A stretch of DNA of 64,000 bases, taken from contig CANMQI010000004.1 in NCBI GenBank assembly GCA_947499955.1, forward strand, positions 1 to 64,000, in the 5' to 3' direction. A model generated the notes under the pieces. It did no database searches. It was not told the origin of the DNA and saw nothing but the letters and a program-made list of their open reading frames with translations. How positions within the stretch are numbered: position 1 is the first letter of the stretch; every line of letters begins with the position of its first letter. Made by a program: the position numbers and the translations under genes. Positions 46,184 to 55,849 of the stretch are shown here, one piece after another. This stretch comes from an uncultured Granulosicoccus sp. (GTDB lineage: Bacteria; Pseudomonadota; Gammaproteobacteria; Granulosicoccales; Granulosicoccaceae).

Positions 46184-47530
46184 ATGGTATCGGAGTCAGA
46201 ACCTGCGCAAGCCAGTGTGCAGAAACACGAGGCGGGGCAAGCGTCAGAACACGTGCACCTGACCGATATCGCCATTGGTGTCATCATCGGGCGAGCCTCG
46301 GAGTTTTTCGAATTCTTCGTATTCGCGCTGGCCTGTGTGCTTGTCTTCCCCTATACCATCTTCCCCTTCGTGTCTCCAGTGGAAGGTACCTTGTATGCCT
46401 TTGCCGTACTGGCTCTTGGGTTTCTGGCACGACCTGTCGGTACCGTGATCTTCACCGAAATCGATCGTATCTACGGCCGGGGAACACGACTGACCCTGGC
46501 CCTGTTTCTGATGGGGCTATCCACGGTGGCCATCTCGTTTCTGCCAAGTTACGAGGCGGAAGGCTGGTTGACCATAGCCAGTCTCTGTCTGTTCCGTTGT
46601 GGTCAGGGGGCCGCATTGGGAGGCTCCTGGGACGGAACGGCGTCGTTGCTCGCCCTGAACTCACCGCCGGATCGTCGAGCCCGATACGCCACTCTGCCGC
46701 AGATCGGCGCTCCACTGGGGCTGATTCTGTCGGCGTCTCTCTTTCTGTTTCTGATCATCACTCTCTCGGAAGAAGACTTCCTGGCCTTTGGTTGGCGCTA
46801 TCCCTTCTTTGTAACCTTCGCCATCAATGTCGTGGCCCTGTTCGCGCGACTGCGGTTGGCCGAGAGCGATGAATTCAAGACGCTCTACACGGAGAACGAG
46901 CTGGCTCCGGAGCGTACCCTCACGGTCGTTCGCGAAGAATGGTTGCAGATCATCATCGGTGCCTTCACGCCGCTGGCCAGTCTTGCCCTGTTTCACATGG
47001 TGACCGTCTTCCCTCTGAGCTGGATCGTGTTGAATTCCAAGGAATACCTCGAATTGTTCATCGTCATCGAGATCATTGCCGCAGCATTCGGGCTGGCAGC
47101 CATTCTCGCCTCTGGTCCGATCGCTGATCGTATCGGGCGACGACGACTGCTCTGGCAGATGGCGATTGCCATCGCCGTCTTCGCCATCGTGTCGCCCTTC
47201 CTGCTGGGGCGTGGCGGCATCATCGGTGAATCCATCTATGTACTGGTCGGTTTCATCTTGTTGGGTTTGTCTTTCGGTCAGTCTTCTGGCGCGACGGCCT
47301 CGGGGACCTTGCTCAAGAATCGCTATACGGCGTCGGCCCTGACCACCGATCTTGCCTGGTTGTTCGGCGCCGGCTTCGCACCCTTTGTAGCCTTGTATCT
47401 GAGTGAGTACTACGGCCTCTGGCTGGCGGGTGGCTATCTGCTGTCCGGTGCTATCGGTACGTTGCTGGCACTGACCCTGTTCACACGTCGCAACGCCGAG
47501 CGTCGTGAGCTAGACGCCTCCTGGCGCTGA
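46184..47530 (+). CDS. major facilitator transporter, metabolite:H+ symporter type
   Basis: 448 residues from ATG 46184, which has AGGAG 11 bases upstream; a GTG at 46124 would add 20 polar residues. Twelve hydrophobic segments. The loop 2-3 motif (FLARPVGTVIFTEIDRIYGRG) and the loop 8-9 motif (GPIADRIGRRRLLW) place it in the MFS, close to metabolite:proton symporters. Its stop is immediately followed by the cyoA ATG with no gap, so it belongs to the oxidase operon. Substrate unknown; transporters are commonly found at this position next to cyo genes. Confidence 0.88.
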   Translation: MVSESEPAQASVQKHEAGQASEHVHLTDIAIGVIIGRASEFFEFFVFALACVLVFPYTIFPFVSPVEGTLYAFAVLALGFLARPVGTVIFTEIDRIYGRGTRLTLALFLMGLSTVAISFLPSYEAEGWLTIASLCLFRCGQGAALGGSWDGTASLLALNSPPDRRARYATLPQIGAPLGLILSASLFLFLIITLSEEDFLAFGWRYPFFVTFAINVVALFARLRLAESDEFKTLYTENELAPERTLTVVREEWLQIIIGAFTPLASLALFHMVTVFPLSWIVLNSKEYLELFIVIEIIAAAFGLAAILASGPIADRIGRRRLLWQMAIAIAVFAIVSPFLLGRGGIIGESIYVLVGFILLGLSFGQSSGATASGTLLKNRYTASALTTDLAWLFGAGFAPFVALYLSEYYGLWLAGGYLLSGAIGTLLALTLFTRRNAERRELDASWR

Positions 47531-48712
47531 ATGAAGATCGATATGATTCAGAATACAAACAGTCGTCGTTCACCTTATCTGCGGCAGCCACTGACATGGG
47601 TTCGACGTGTCGGCGCACTGACCCTTGCCACCCTGGTGGCAGGGTGCAGTTCGGATGTCATGTCGCCTGCCGGCCACGTGGCCGTGCAGTTGCGCAATAT
47701 CATGGGCATCAGTACCTTTCTGATGCTGCTGATCGTGATTCCGGTCATGGCGGCGGTGTGCATATTCGCCTGGCACTACCGGGCGTCGAACGAGCGCGCC
47801 GAGTACGACCCCGAATTCCATCATTCGACATCGCTGGAGTTGCTCACCTGGGCGGCTCCGTTGACCATCATCGTCTGGCTGGGTGCCATCACCTGGGTGG
47901 GGACTCATCAGTTGGACCCCTACCGTCCACTCGAGCAGATCGATGCGCGTACCCCTGTCGATCCGGATGTGGAGCCACTCATCATCCAGACCGTGTCAAT
48001 GGACTGGAAATGGATGTTCATCTACCCCCAGTACGGTATCGCAACGATCAATGAGGTGGCAGCACCTATCGATCGGCCCATCAAGTTCGAGCTGACATCC
48101 ACCGAAGTCATGAACGCTTTTCATGTTCCTGCGCTTGCGGGCATGATCTACACCATGGCCGGAATGCAGACGACCTTGTGGGCAGTAGGCAATGATCCCG
48201 GAGTCTATGAAGGCCGCTCGTCGCATTACAGTGGCGCTGGTTTTTCAGGCATGTCCTTCGATTTCCACGTGCTCGAACAGACAGAGTTCGAAGACTGGAT
48301 CGACAAGAGCACACAGGCTGAAGCGTTGGACAGGCAGCGTTTTCTGGAACTGGCGGAGCCCAGCGAGAATGTCGAGCCCATGTTCTTCGACCTGGCCGAC
48401 GAGGATCTGTATCACGCCATCCTGAATCGCTGCCTGCTACCGGGTGAGGTGTGCATGGATGAGCAGATGATGAACGAGCATGCTCGCAAGAACGGCGGTG
48501 TCCGCGGGGCTCATCATGCGGGTGCGCATGAAGCCGGGCAGGACGAGCTGCCGGTGCAGGGCAAGGGCGGTGAGAACGATAGAGAAACACTTTCGGATGG
48601 CGAGAGTCAGGATCCAGGCGAGTTGGAATCAGACGAGAAACCGGCGGCGGAAGTGGAGCCGGTTTCCCTGAACGACAACTCGCGTGAAGCGCTAACCGGG
48701 CAACAGAACTGA
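47531..48712 (+). CDS. cyoA: cytochrome bo-type ubiquinol oxidase subunit II
   Basis: 393 residues. Lipoprotein signal with lipobox LVAGC (Cys39), two transmembrane segments (about 58-80 and 105-125), then a cupredoxin domain ([31 protein letters not shown]). The CuA cysteines are replaced ([13 protein letters not shown]), so electrons come from quinol, not cytochrome c. The C-terminus carries a long His- and acid-rich extension (about 305-393), larger than in E. coli CyoA. First subunit gene of cyoABCD. Confidence 0.95.
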   Translation: MKIDMIQNTNSRRSPYLRQPLTWVRRVGALTLATLVAGCSSDVMSPAGHVAVQLRNIMGISTFLMLLIVIPVMAAVCIFAWHYRASNERAEYDPEFHHSTSLELLTWAAPLTIIVWLGAITWVGTHQLDPYRPLEQIDARTPVDPDVEPLIIQTVSMDWKWMFIYPQYGIATINEVAAPIDRPIKFELTSTEVMNAFHVPALAGMIYTMAGMQTTLWAVGNDPGVYEGRSSHYSGAGFSGMSFDFHVLEQTEFEDWIDKSTQAEALDRQRFLELAEPSENVEPMFFDLADEDLYHAILNRCLLPGEVCMDEQMMNEHARKNGGVRGAHHAGAHEAGQDELPVQGKGGENDRETLSDGESQDPGELESDEKPAAEVEPVSLNDNSREALTGQQN

Positions 48713-48716
48713 AGGA

Positions 48717-50735
48717 ATGGCAAACATGGCCACAGAGGCAATCCACGATCCGACTTTCCTGTTCGGCAAGCTGGGCTGGCATTCGATACCGCTGTACGAC
48801 CCCGTCATCCTCGGCACCTTTGTCGGCGTGGTTGTGCTCGGCTCCGTGCTGGTTGGCGCACTGACGTACTACAAGCTCTGGGGCTATCTCTGGCGAGAAT
48901 GGTTTACCAGTGTCGACCACAAGAAGATCGGTATCATGTACATGGTACTGGGTCTGGTCATGTTCCTTCGGGGATTTGCCGATGCCATCATGATGCGGCT
49001 GCAGCAGGTCATGGCGTTCAATGGCTCGGAAGGCTACCTCAATGCGCATCACTACGATCAGGTGTTCACCGCGCACGGTGTCATCATGATCTTCTTCGTG
49101 GCGATGCCTTTCGTGACAGGTCTGATGAACTACGCCGTGCCATTGCAGATCGGCGCAAGAGACGTCTCGTTTCCATTTCTGAACAATTTCAGTTTCTGGA
49201 TGACAGCCAGTGGTGCCGGACTGACCATGGTCTCGCTGTTCGTCGGTGAATATGCCAAGACTGGCTGGCTTGCCTTTCCGCCACTGTCCGAATTGTCGTC
49301 GAGTCCGGATGTCGGCGTGGATTATTATATCTGGGGGCTGCAGATAGCCGGGGTCGGCACCACGCTCTCCGGCATCAATCTGCTTGCCACGATCATCAAG
49401 ATGCGGGCGCCGGGCATGACCCTGATGCGCCTGCCGATCTTCACCTGGACGTCGCTGTGCACCAACGTCCTGATCGTGGCCAGTTTCCCGGTATTGACTG
49501 CCACTCTGGCCCTGCTGACTCTGGATCGCTACGTCGGTGCCAATTTCTTCACCAATGAGGTGGGTGGCAATCCGATGCTCTACATCAACCTGATCTGGAT
49601 CTGGGGTCATCCCGAGGTCTACATCCTGATATTGCCGTTGTTCGGTGTCTTCTCAGAGGTTGTAGCCACCTTTTCCGCGAAACGCCTGTTCGGCTATTCG
49701 TCAATGGTCTATGCGACGATCTGCATCACGATCCTGTCTTACCTGGTCTGGCTGCACCATTTCTTCACCATGGGGTCGGGGGCGACGGTGAATTCCTTCT
49801 TCGGTATCGCGACCATGATCATCTCGATACCCACCGGTGCGAAACTGTTCAACTGGCTGTTCACGATGTACCGTGGTCGCATTCGCTACGAACTGCCGAT
49901 GATGTGGGCGGTGGCGTTCATGCTGACATTTGCCATCGGTGGTATGACAGGGGTCATGCTGGCTGTACCACCCGCCGATTTCATACTGCACAACTCGCTG
50001 TTTCTCGTCGCGCATTTTCACAATGTCATCATCGGCGGGGTCGTGTTCGGTGTGTTTGCCGGCATCAATTACTGGTTTCCAAAGGCGTTCGGGTTCAAGC
50101 TCGATCGGTTCTGGGGGCTGGTCAGTTTCTGGTGCTGGGTCATCGGTTTCTGGGTGGCATTCACACCGCTCTACATTGTCGGGCTCATGGGCGTGACCCG
50201 GCGCATGCGGGTGTTCGATGATCCGTCACTGCACATCTGGTTCATCATTGCAGGCTTCGGGGCCCTGTTCATTGCTGCAGGCGTGTTTGCTCTGTTGATG
50301 CAGATTTTCGTGTCCATCAGGAATCGCAAGGCGCTGGCGGTGGACGGTGATCCCTGGGATGCACGCACCCTGGAATGGGCCACGACCTCACCACCGCCGG
50401 ACTACAATTTCGCGTTCACGCCGGTCATCTACAACGTGGATGCGTGGTCGGACATGAAGGCTCATGGCTACAGTGCGCCAACTTCCGGTTTCAAACCGAT
50501 TCACATGCCCCGAAACTCCGGTGCGGGCGTCATTCTGTCCGGTATCGCCCTGGTGCTCGGATTTGCTCTGGTCTGGCACATCTGGTGGCTGGCCGTGGTG
50601 TCTTTCGTGGGCATGGTGGCCACGGCAATCCGTCATACCTTCGACTACGATCGTGACTATCACATCCCGGTCGAGACGGTCATCAGCACTGAAACAAGCC
50701 GACTTGCGCCCGCAGGCGTGTCGTCTGAAGGGTAG
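48717..50735 (+). CDS. cyoB: cytochrome bo-type ubiquinol oxidase subunit I
   Basis: 672 residues, the length of E. coli CyoB (663). The haem-copper core is intact: [10 protein letters not shown] (haem b His), [13 protein letters not shown] (CuB His and the cross-linked Tyr), WLHHFFTMG (CuB His pair) and HFHNVIIGG (binuclear and low-spin haem His). Fifteen-helix topology with an extra N-terminal helix, as in quinol oxidases. It reduces O2 to water and pumps protons. GGAATGG lies just before the start, four bases after cyoA. Confidence 0.97.
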   Translation: MANMATEAIHDPTFLFGKLGWHSIPLYDPVILGTFVGVVVLGSVLVGALTYYKLWGYLWREWFTSVDHKKIGIMYMVLGLVMFLRGFADAIMMRLQQVMAFNGSEGYLNAHHYDQVFTAHGVIMIFFVAMPFVTGLMNYAVPLQIGARDVSFPFLNNFSFWMTASGAGLTMVSLFVGEYAKTGWLAFPPLSELSSSPDVGVDYYIWGLQIAGVGTTLSGINLLATIIKMRAPGMTLMRLPIFTWTSLCTNVLIVASFPVLTATLALLTLDRYVGANFFTNEVGGNPMLYINLIWIWGHPEVYILILPLFGVFSEVVATFSAKRLFGYSSMVYATICITILSYLVWLHHFFTMGSGATVNSFFGIATMIISIPTGAKLFNWLFTMYRGRIRYELPMMWAVAFMLTFAIGGMTGVMLAVPPADFILHNSLFLVAHFHNVIIGGVVFGVFAGINYWFPKAFGFKLDRFWGLVSFWCWVIGFWVAFTPLYIVGLMGVTRRMRVFDDPSLHIWFIIAGFGALFIAAGVFALLMQIFVSIRNRKALAVDGDPWDARTLEWATTSPPPDYNFAFTPVIYNVDAWSDMKAHGYSAPTSGFKPIHMPRNSGAGVILSGIALVLGFALVWHIWWLAVVSFVGMVATAIRHTFDYDRDYHIPVETVISTETSRLAPAGVSSEG

Positions 50736-50746
50736 GTGGACAGATA

Positions 50747-51373
50747 ATGAGCAGCATGATTGAAACAAGTCCCGATCAGCCCCGCGTCTGGCATCTGGAA
50801 GAGGAGCCACATCACGCGGAAGGTCACAGCACGCCGCTGGGGTTCTGGATGTATCTGATGAGCGATTGCCTCATCTTTGCCATCCTGTTTGCCACCTATG
50901 CGGTGTTGGGTGATCGCTATGGCGGAGGACCTGATCAGAAGGCACTGTTCGATCTGTGGCTGATCGCCTTGAACACGGCGATGCTGCTGTTGTCCTCGAT
51001 AACCTATGGCTTTGCCATGTTGCAGATGGACAAGGGCAATCAGCAGGGCGTGCGCAAGTGGTTGTTGATCACCGCTGCTTTCGGGGCTGCGTTCCTCGTG
51101 ATCGAGCTGTATGAGTTCTATCACCTCATCCATGCCGGCTATGGTCCGGGACGATCGGCCTTCCTGTCCTCGTTCTTCGCGCTGGTGGGTACACATGGTC
51201 TGCACGTCACCTTCGGCATCGTCTGGCTGTTCGTGTTGCTGGCACAGATCAACAAGCATGGCCTGACCCATTCGAACCGGCGTCGCGTTGAAACACTGTC
51301 GATGTTCTGGCACTTTCTCGACGTCATCTGGATTGGCGTCTTTACCATTGTCTATCTCATGGGAACTATCTGA
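50747..51373 (+). CDS. cyoC: cytochrome bo-type ubiquinol oxidase subunit III
   Basis: 208 residues with five predicted helices. FGFWMYLMSD-like GFWMYLMSDCLIFAILFATY, IELYEFYHLI with the conserved Glu, and FHFxDVIWIGVFTIVYL-type ending are the subunit III signature. Its TGA overlaps the cyoD ATG by one base (TGATG). Confidence 0.95.
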   Translation: MSSMIETSPDQPRVWHLEEEPHHAEGHSTPLGFWMYLMSDCLIFAILFATYAVLGDRYGGGPDQKALFDLWLIALNTAMLLLSSITYGFAMLQMDKGNQQGVRKWLLITAAFGAAFLVIELYEFYHLIHAGYGPGRSAFLSSFFALVGTHGLHVTFGIVWLFVLLAQINKHGLTHSNRRRVETLSMFWHFLDVIWIGVFTIVYLMGTI

Positions 51374-51798
51374 TGGCTAACGCAGAACACGCATCGCCAA
51401 CTGACGGTCATATCCCGCATGGTGACTTTCGCTCCTACATGACGGGTTTTGTCCTGTCAGTCATACTGACGGCCATTCCGTTCGCCATCGTGATGTCCGG
51501 AGGGTTCGAGTCCAGAGCAGTGACCGCTTTGGTCGTGCTGTTGTTTGCCGTGGTACAGATTGTCGTACACATGATCTATTTCCTGCATATGGACCTGCAT
51601 GCGGAAGGCGGGTGGACCGTCATATCGCTGGTGTTCACGCTGATCGTACTCATCATCTGTCTGGCGGGCACCATCTGGGTCATGCACAACATGGACAGCA
51701 ACATGATGCCGGACATGATCGAGCTCATGGAAGGCAAGGGCGACACTGGTTCCGGTGAGTCTGCAGTGCCGGGCCAGGACATGTCGCCGAGCAAGTAA
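51373..51798 (+). CDS. cyoD: cytochrome bo-type ubiquinol oxidase subunit IV
   Basis: 141 residues with three helices: GFVLSVILTAIPFAIVMSG, ALVVLLFAVVQIVVHMIYFLHM and VFTLIVLIICLAGTIWVMHNM. The VQIVVHMIYFLHM block is the CyoD hallmark. Aids assembly of the CuB site. The C-terminal tail after the third helix is longer than in E. coli (110 residues). Confidence 0.94.
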   Translation: MANAEHASPTDGHIPHGDFRSYMTGFVLSVILTAIPFAIVMSGGFESRAVTALVVLLFAVVQIVVHMIYFLHMDLHAEGGWTVISLVFTLIVLIICLAGTIWVMHNMDSNMMPDMIELMEGKGDTGSGESAVPGQDMSPSK

Positions 51799-51834
51799 AG
51801 ATAGCGACAAGCAACGACTGCCGCGTCCGGGCAA

Positions 51835-52656
51835 TTGCCAAGCCATGAACCGATAAGCGCTCGACCACTCTGGAAGAGAGCGAGCATGATGCTGTTGCTG
51901 GTATCGCTCGTCGTTCTGTTCAGCGGGCTGGGGGTCTGGCAATTGCAGAGACTGGCCTGGAAACAGGCGTTGATTGCCTCCGTGGATGAACGGGTTCATG
52001 CTGATCCGGTACCCGTTCCGGCTGCCGTTGACTGGGCTGGCTTGAACGTGGCGGAGTTGGTCTATCAGCGCGTCTGGCTCACAGGACACTTTGACCACAC
52101 TGCCGAAGTCCAGTCGCTGGCTGTTACCGAACTGGGAAGCGGTTACTGGGTCATGACGCCCTTGTTGCTTGATGAGGGTGGAACAGTACTGGTCAATCGC
52201 GGGTTTGTACCACAGGCGTTGCGCGATCCTGCGGTGCGACCGATGGCAGCGCCAACAGGGCAGATCCGGGTGAGCGGCTTGCTGCGAGCCAGCGAGCCTG
52301 AAGGAGGGTTCCTGCGCGACAACGACCCGGATGCTGGACGCTGGTACTCCCGGGATGTAGACGCCATTGCAGAAAGACAGCAACTCGCAGCACCGGTCGC
52401 ACCGTTTTTCATTGATGCCGGCGGCGGTGATGCGAACCTGCCTGCTGGTGGCGCAGGCTCAGAGGTTCAGAAGAATACTGTTGCAGCAACCGATGAATAC
52501 CCGCGGGGCGGTCTGACCGTCGTCACTTTCCGCAACACCCATCTGGTCTATGCCGTTACCTGGTTCGCGATGGCAGTGCTCAGTGTTGTCGGGATTGTGC
52601 TGTTGCTGAAGGAGTGGCGCAAGGAGACCTCGCCTGCGCAGTCAGAGCGAGACTGA
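51835..52656 (+). CDS. SURF1-like oxidase assembly factor
   Basis: 273 residues. SURF1 topology: N-terminal helix (about 19-38, ending GVWQLQRLAWKQALI), periplasmic domain with YQRVWLTGHFD, YWVMTPLLLDEGGTVLVNRGFVP and DAGRWYSRDVDAIA, then VVTFRNTHLVYAVTWFAMAVLSVVG helix. SURF1 helps haem insertion into subunit I. The listed start is a TTG; ATG 51886 has a better ribosome site but would lie inside the first helix. It takes the place where cyoE is often found. Confidence 0.87.
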   Translation: MPSHEPISARPLWKRASMMLLLVSLVVLFSGLGVWQLQRLAWKQALIASVDERVHADPVPVPAAVDWAGLNVAELVYQRVWLTGHFDHTAEVQSLAVTELGSGYWVMTPLLLDEGGTVLVNRGFVPQALRDPAVRPMAAPTGQIRVSGLLRASEPEGGFLRDNDPDAGRWYSRDVDAIAERQQLAAPVAPFFIDAGGGDANLPAGGAGSEVQKNTVAATDEYPRGGLTVVTFRNTHLVYAVTWFAMAVLSVVGIVLLLKEWRKETSPAQSERD

Positions 52657-52987
52657 CCGAACGTCGGCTCGCGACTGTCGATTCACACCGTCAGCAGTAG
52701 TGGGGATTAGGGCCACTGCTCTGGCATTCGCGCAGTGATGGACAATCAACTCACGACAGGCTTCAGTTGAAGCGAGGGCCCGGTGGCCGCAGCACTCGCC
52801 ACGATTGTGCTCCGTGAGGTTCAAGTCATACAGTCACCGTGTCTTCCTGTTTTTGATAATATAAATAAAAATCATTACCATTTGCATTCGTGTTATTTTG
52901 TGCGTCCCCCGTGATGCGTCGCGCGGCTACCTCTGGCTGCCGAGCATCGCTAGCGTCATCGACTATCAACACAAGGAGAAACAATTC
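52657..52987. other. intergenic region with the iron-regulated promoter
   Basis: 331 bases between surf1 and the delta-60 lipoprotein. No gene. The last third is sharply AT-rich and holds the Fur box listed separately; AAGGAG lies about ten bases before the ATG at 52988. Confidence 0.5.
52864..52882. promoter_or_regulatory. Fur box
   Basis: AATAAAAATCATTACCATT matches 16 of 19 positions of AATGATAATCATTATCATT, the extended Fur consensus, by eye. Located 106 bases before the lipoprotein start, with GATAAT further upstream (52855-52860). Predicts repression by iron-loaded Fur of the downstream three genes. Confidence 0.72.
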
Positions 52988-54499
52988 ATGAAGATTCGGC
53001 GACTAACCTTGCTGGTCATACTGCTGAGCGGTATGCAGCTGGCAGCTTGCAGCTCGGACGACGACAATGACCAGTCGGTCGATGAGGGTATGGACACGCC
53101 TGGCGATACTGACGGCGATGATGAGACTGCCAGTGCGTTCGATACTGTTGTCGATATCGCAACGGATCGCGCCAATGATCTGCGGGGACTGGTTTATGCC
53201 GCAGATGGCAAGATCTACGCGTCTGGCCATGCAGGTGTTGAAGACGCACTGAAGACCACCGTTCTCGTTCGTTTCAACGCAGACGGTTCGCTGGATTCTT
53301 CCTTTGGCGATGCAGGCCTGGCAACGGTTGACGTCGCAGCGGGTCGTGAAGAGGCATCCCTGGGTGTGGTCGAACTGGCCAGTGGCGATGTACTGGTCTC
53401 TGTCAACGCAGTTGACGAAGACGGTGGGCAGTCAATCTACCTGTTGCGCTTCGACAACACTGGCACCCAGGTGGTCTCACCAGACTGGGGCGATGAGCAA
53501 GGCAAGGTAGAGGTTGTCTATGGTTGGGCCAACGCAGACAATGCGGCCTACGCCGGGGAAGATGCGCCACAGGATACTGCCTTCGACCTGTTGCTGGATA
53601 ACTCCGGCGGCGGTGAGCGAGTTGTCGTGTTCGGTTATGGTGCTGCAAGGCTCGATTCCGGACGAACTGATCGTGACCGCTTTGTCGTTCGACTCAATGC
53701 GGCCGACGGCACACCGGACAGCGCATTCAATGGCGGTCAGGCATTCGCGTACCACAGTACTGCTGATTTCAACGACAACGGTCGTCGCGGACTGGTCGAG
53801 TCGGATGGTTCCATGCTCAGCATCGGCTACACCAATCTGGGCGATGGTTTTGCCAATCACGTGATTCTGTTCAAGCTCAATGCTGACGGCACACTCGACA
53901 GCAACTTCGGTAACTTCATCGTGCCGGAAAGCACTGGTACCGAGCTTGGTCTTGATGCACAGCCGGGTGTTGCCGTGTTCAATCCCTTCCGAGTGGATGG
54001 TGGATTTGCCGAAGCTTATTCCGCTGCTCGTCAGAGTGATGGCAGCTATGTCACTACCGGCTATGGTCGAGCTACCGGAGAGGATATTCCATCCACACTA
54101 GGTTTCCTGAGCGCTGTGCAGCAGGATGTCGTGTCGTTTCGAGTGAATGGAACTGCGCTTGACACATCCTGGGGAATCGACGGCAACCAGGCTTTCCAGA
54201 GTGAGGGTGAAGAAGGACGAGAATCCTACGAAGAGCGTGGACGCCACATGACCATTCTGGGTGATGATCGAACGGTGCAGGTTGGACGCTATGGCGGAAC
54301 GGCGGCAATCTATATCGTTGGCAGCGATGGACAGCTGGATACCAGTGTGGACGACGACGGTATCATTGAACTGGGCCACGACAGCATTGCCTCACAATTC
54401 TATGCGGTTGCAAGCAATGCCGACGGTTCCAGAGTTGCTGTCAGTACCAATGAAGACGAAAACGGTGCACGTCTCGTCGTATTTGATACGACGAACTGA
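52988..54499 (+). CDS. delta-60 repeat lipoprotein, probably iron-regulated
   Basis: 503 residues. Signal with lipobox LAAC (Cys21), then an acidic linker and about six beta-propeller-like delta-60 repeats: RFNADGSLDSSFGDAG, RLNAADGTPDSAFNGG, KLNADGTLDSNFG, FRVNGTALDTSWGIDG and more degenerate copies. Start at 52988 is fixed by AAGGAG and the signal peptide; the longer frame from 52898 is upstream leader. It heads a Fur-box-preceded set with an imelysin-like protein and HTTM protein, so a surface role in iron uptake is likely but unproven. Confidence 0.83.
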   Translation: MKIRRLTLLVILLSGMQLAACSSDDDNDQSVDEGMDTPGDTDGDDETASAFDTVVDIATDRANDLRGLVYAADGKIYASGHAGVEDALKTTVLVRFNADGSLDSSFGDAGLATVDVAAGREEASLGVVELASGDVLVSVNAVDEDGGQSIYLLRFDNTGTQVVSPDWGDEQGKVEVVYGWANADNAAYAGEDAPQDTAFDLLLDNSGGGERVVVFGYGAARLDSGRTDRDRFVVRLNAADGTPDSAFNGGQAFAYHSTADFNDNGRRGLVESDGSMLSIGYTNLGDGFANHVILFKLNADGTLDSNFGNFIVPESTGTELGLDAQPGVAVFNPFRVDGGFAEAYSAARQSDGSYVTTGYGRATGEDIPSTLGFLSAVQQDVVSFRVNGTALDTSWGIDGNQAFQSEGEEGRESYEERGRHMTILGDDRTVQVGRYGGTAAIYIVGSDGQLDTSVDDDGIIELGHDSIASQFYAVASNADGSRVAVSTNEDENGARLVVFDTTN

Positions 54500-54524
54500 T
54501 ACGGTTGATCCACGTCAGTGAAGC

Positions 54525-54552
54525 GCACGGTTGCCAGATCTGGCAGCCGTGC
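54525..54552 (+). promoter_or_regulatory. strong hairpin between the delta-60 and imelysin genes
   Basis: GCACGGTTGCCA and TGGCAGCCGTGC pair over 12 positions with one G-U, loop GATC. Only three Ts follow, so it may be an attenuator or mRNA-processing element setting the ratio of the two lipoproteins, rather than a full terminator. Confidence 0.5.
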
Positions 54553-54625
54553 GTAGATCGTTTGACCCTGATTTTCACGTACCTGGTGTCTGGCCAGGTC
54601 AGTCCACGATTCTCTGCTTGCTGCC

Positions 54626-55849
54626 ATGCCAACCTACAGTCACTCTCATTCATCCGTCCTGGCCCCACTGGTCTTGAGCAGTATCCTGCTGACTGCCTGC
54701 AGCGATAGTGACAATGGCCCTGCGCCGGACCCGGTCGGTGATGACGTTCGCCGCATTGTGCTTAGTGATATCGGCAACAACATCATCATGCCTGCTCTTC
54801 GCGATTTCTCGCTCAAAGCCGATGCCCTGAATCAGGCCGTCAGTGAGCATGCTCAATGGCCCGATGATACTGCGCTGCGCAGCGATGCACGTGCAGCCTG
54901 GCGTGATGCCATGCTGAGCTGGCAGTATCTGGAGCCCTTGCAGGTTGGCCCGGCAGGGGCCTCAACCGGACTTGATGGCACGCGAGGTGGCGCTGATCTG
55001 CGAGCTGACATCTATGCCTACCCCTTGCTCAGCACCTGCACCATAGAAGAACTTGCCCGTAACGATCTTGTTGTCAACAATGGCTCTTCGGTCAATACGA
55101 CAGGTCTGGGCGCTCTGGAATTTCTGTTGTACAACGAAGAGGCGGATCCGTGTGCACTGGGGACTCCCCCGACTGCGAGTCAGCGGGCCAGCTATGCCGT
55201 CAGTGCCGCAGAAAGAATCCGTGAAGTGGCCGATGATCTGCAACAACGCTGGGAGCCAGAGGGCGGCGATTTTCTCGGTCAGTGGAATACTGCCGGGGAC
55301 GGCAGTGAGTTCTATATTCTCCCTCAGAATGCACTGAATGCCTTGTCGGTCGCCTTGTTCTATGTTGACAAGCAGACAAAGGATCTCAAGATTGCCAGCC
55401 CAACCGGTATCGGTGCCTCCGGACTGGAAGATTGCGAGACGATCAGCTGCCCCGAGCGCCTGGAATCAAGGCTGTTCGGACTATCCGGTGCCAACATCAG
55501 GGCCAATGTACAGGTGTTTCTCGACAGCTTTCAGGGCGTCGACGGGGGATATGGCCTGAATGATCTGCTGCGTGGCATTGGCAGGGAAGATCTGGCCACT
55601 GAAATGACCGATGAACTGCTTGCTGTCATCGATCACATTGATACGATGAATACCGGCTTTGACGAGGCAGTTGAAGCCATACCCAGCGCAGAAGCCTGTA
55701 TCAATGGCACGGCCAATCCGAATGCCGAATCACCTGCTGCCTGCGCATTGCATGGCTACCTGAAGATTGCGATGGACACCTTCCGTGGATCCATCGTCGC
55801 TGTTCTTTCTCTGGCAACGCCTGCCAGCACCGCCGGTGACAATGACTAG
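54626..55849 (+). CDS. imelysin-like (peptidase M75 family) lipoprotein
   Basis: 407 residues. Lipobox LTAC (Cys25). Two-bundle helical imelysin architecture: MLSWQYLEPLQVGPAG and YAYPLLSTCTIEELARND in the first half, GLNDLLRGIGREDLATEM in the second. The GxHxxE motif position reads GLGALE, keeping the Glu but not the His, a departure from imelysin itself. Imelysin-like proteins are iron-regulated envelope proteins of uptake systems; peptidase activity is doubtful. It follows the delta-60 gene by 126 bases and overlaps the HTTM start by eight bases. Confidence 0.85.
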   Translation: MPTYSHSHSSVLAPLVLSSILLTACSDSDNGPAPDPVGDDVRRIVLSDIGNNIIMPALRDFSLKADALNQAVSEHAQWPDDTALRSDARAAWRDAMLSWQYLEPLQVGPAGASTGLDGTRGGADLRADIYAYPLLSTCTIEELARNDLVVNNGSSVNTTGLGALEFLLYNEEADPCALGTPPTASQRASYAVSAAERIREVADDLQQRWEPEGGDFLGQWNTAGDGSEFYILPQNALNALSVALFYVDKQTKDLKIASPTGIGASGLEDCETISCPERLESRLFGLSGANIRANVQVFLDSFQGVDGGYGLNDLLRGIGREDLATEMTDELLAVIDHIDTMNTGFDEAVEAIPSAEACINGTANPNAESPAACALHGYLKIAMDTFRGSIVAVLSLATPASTAGDND

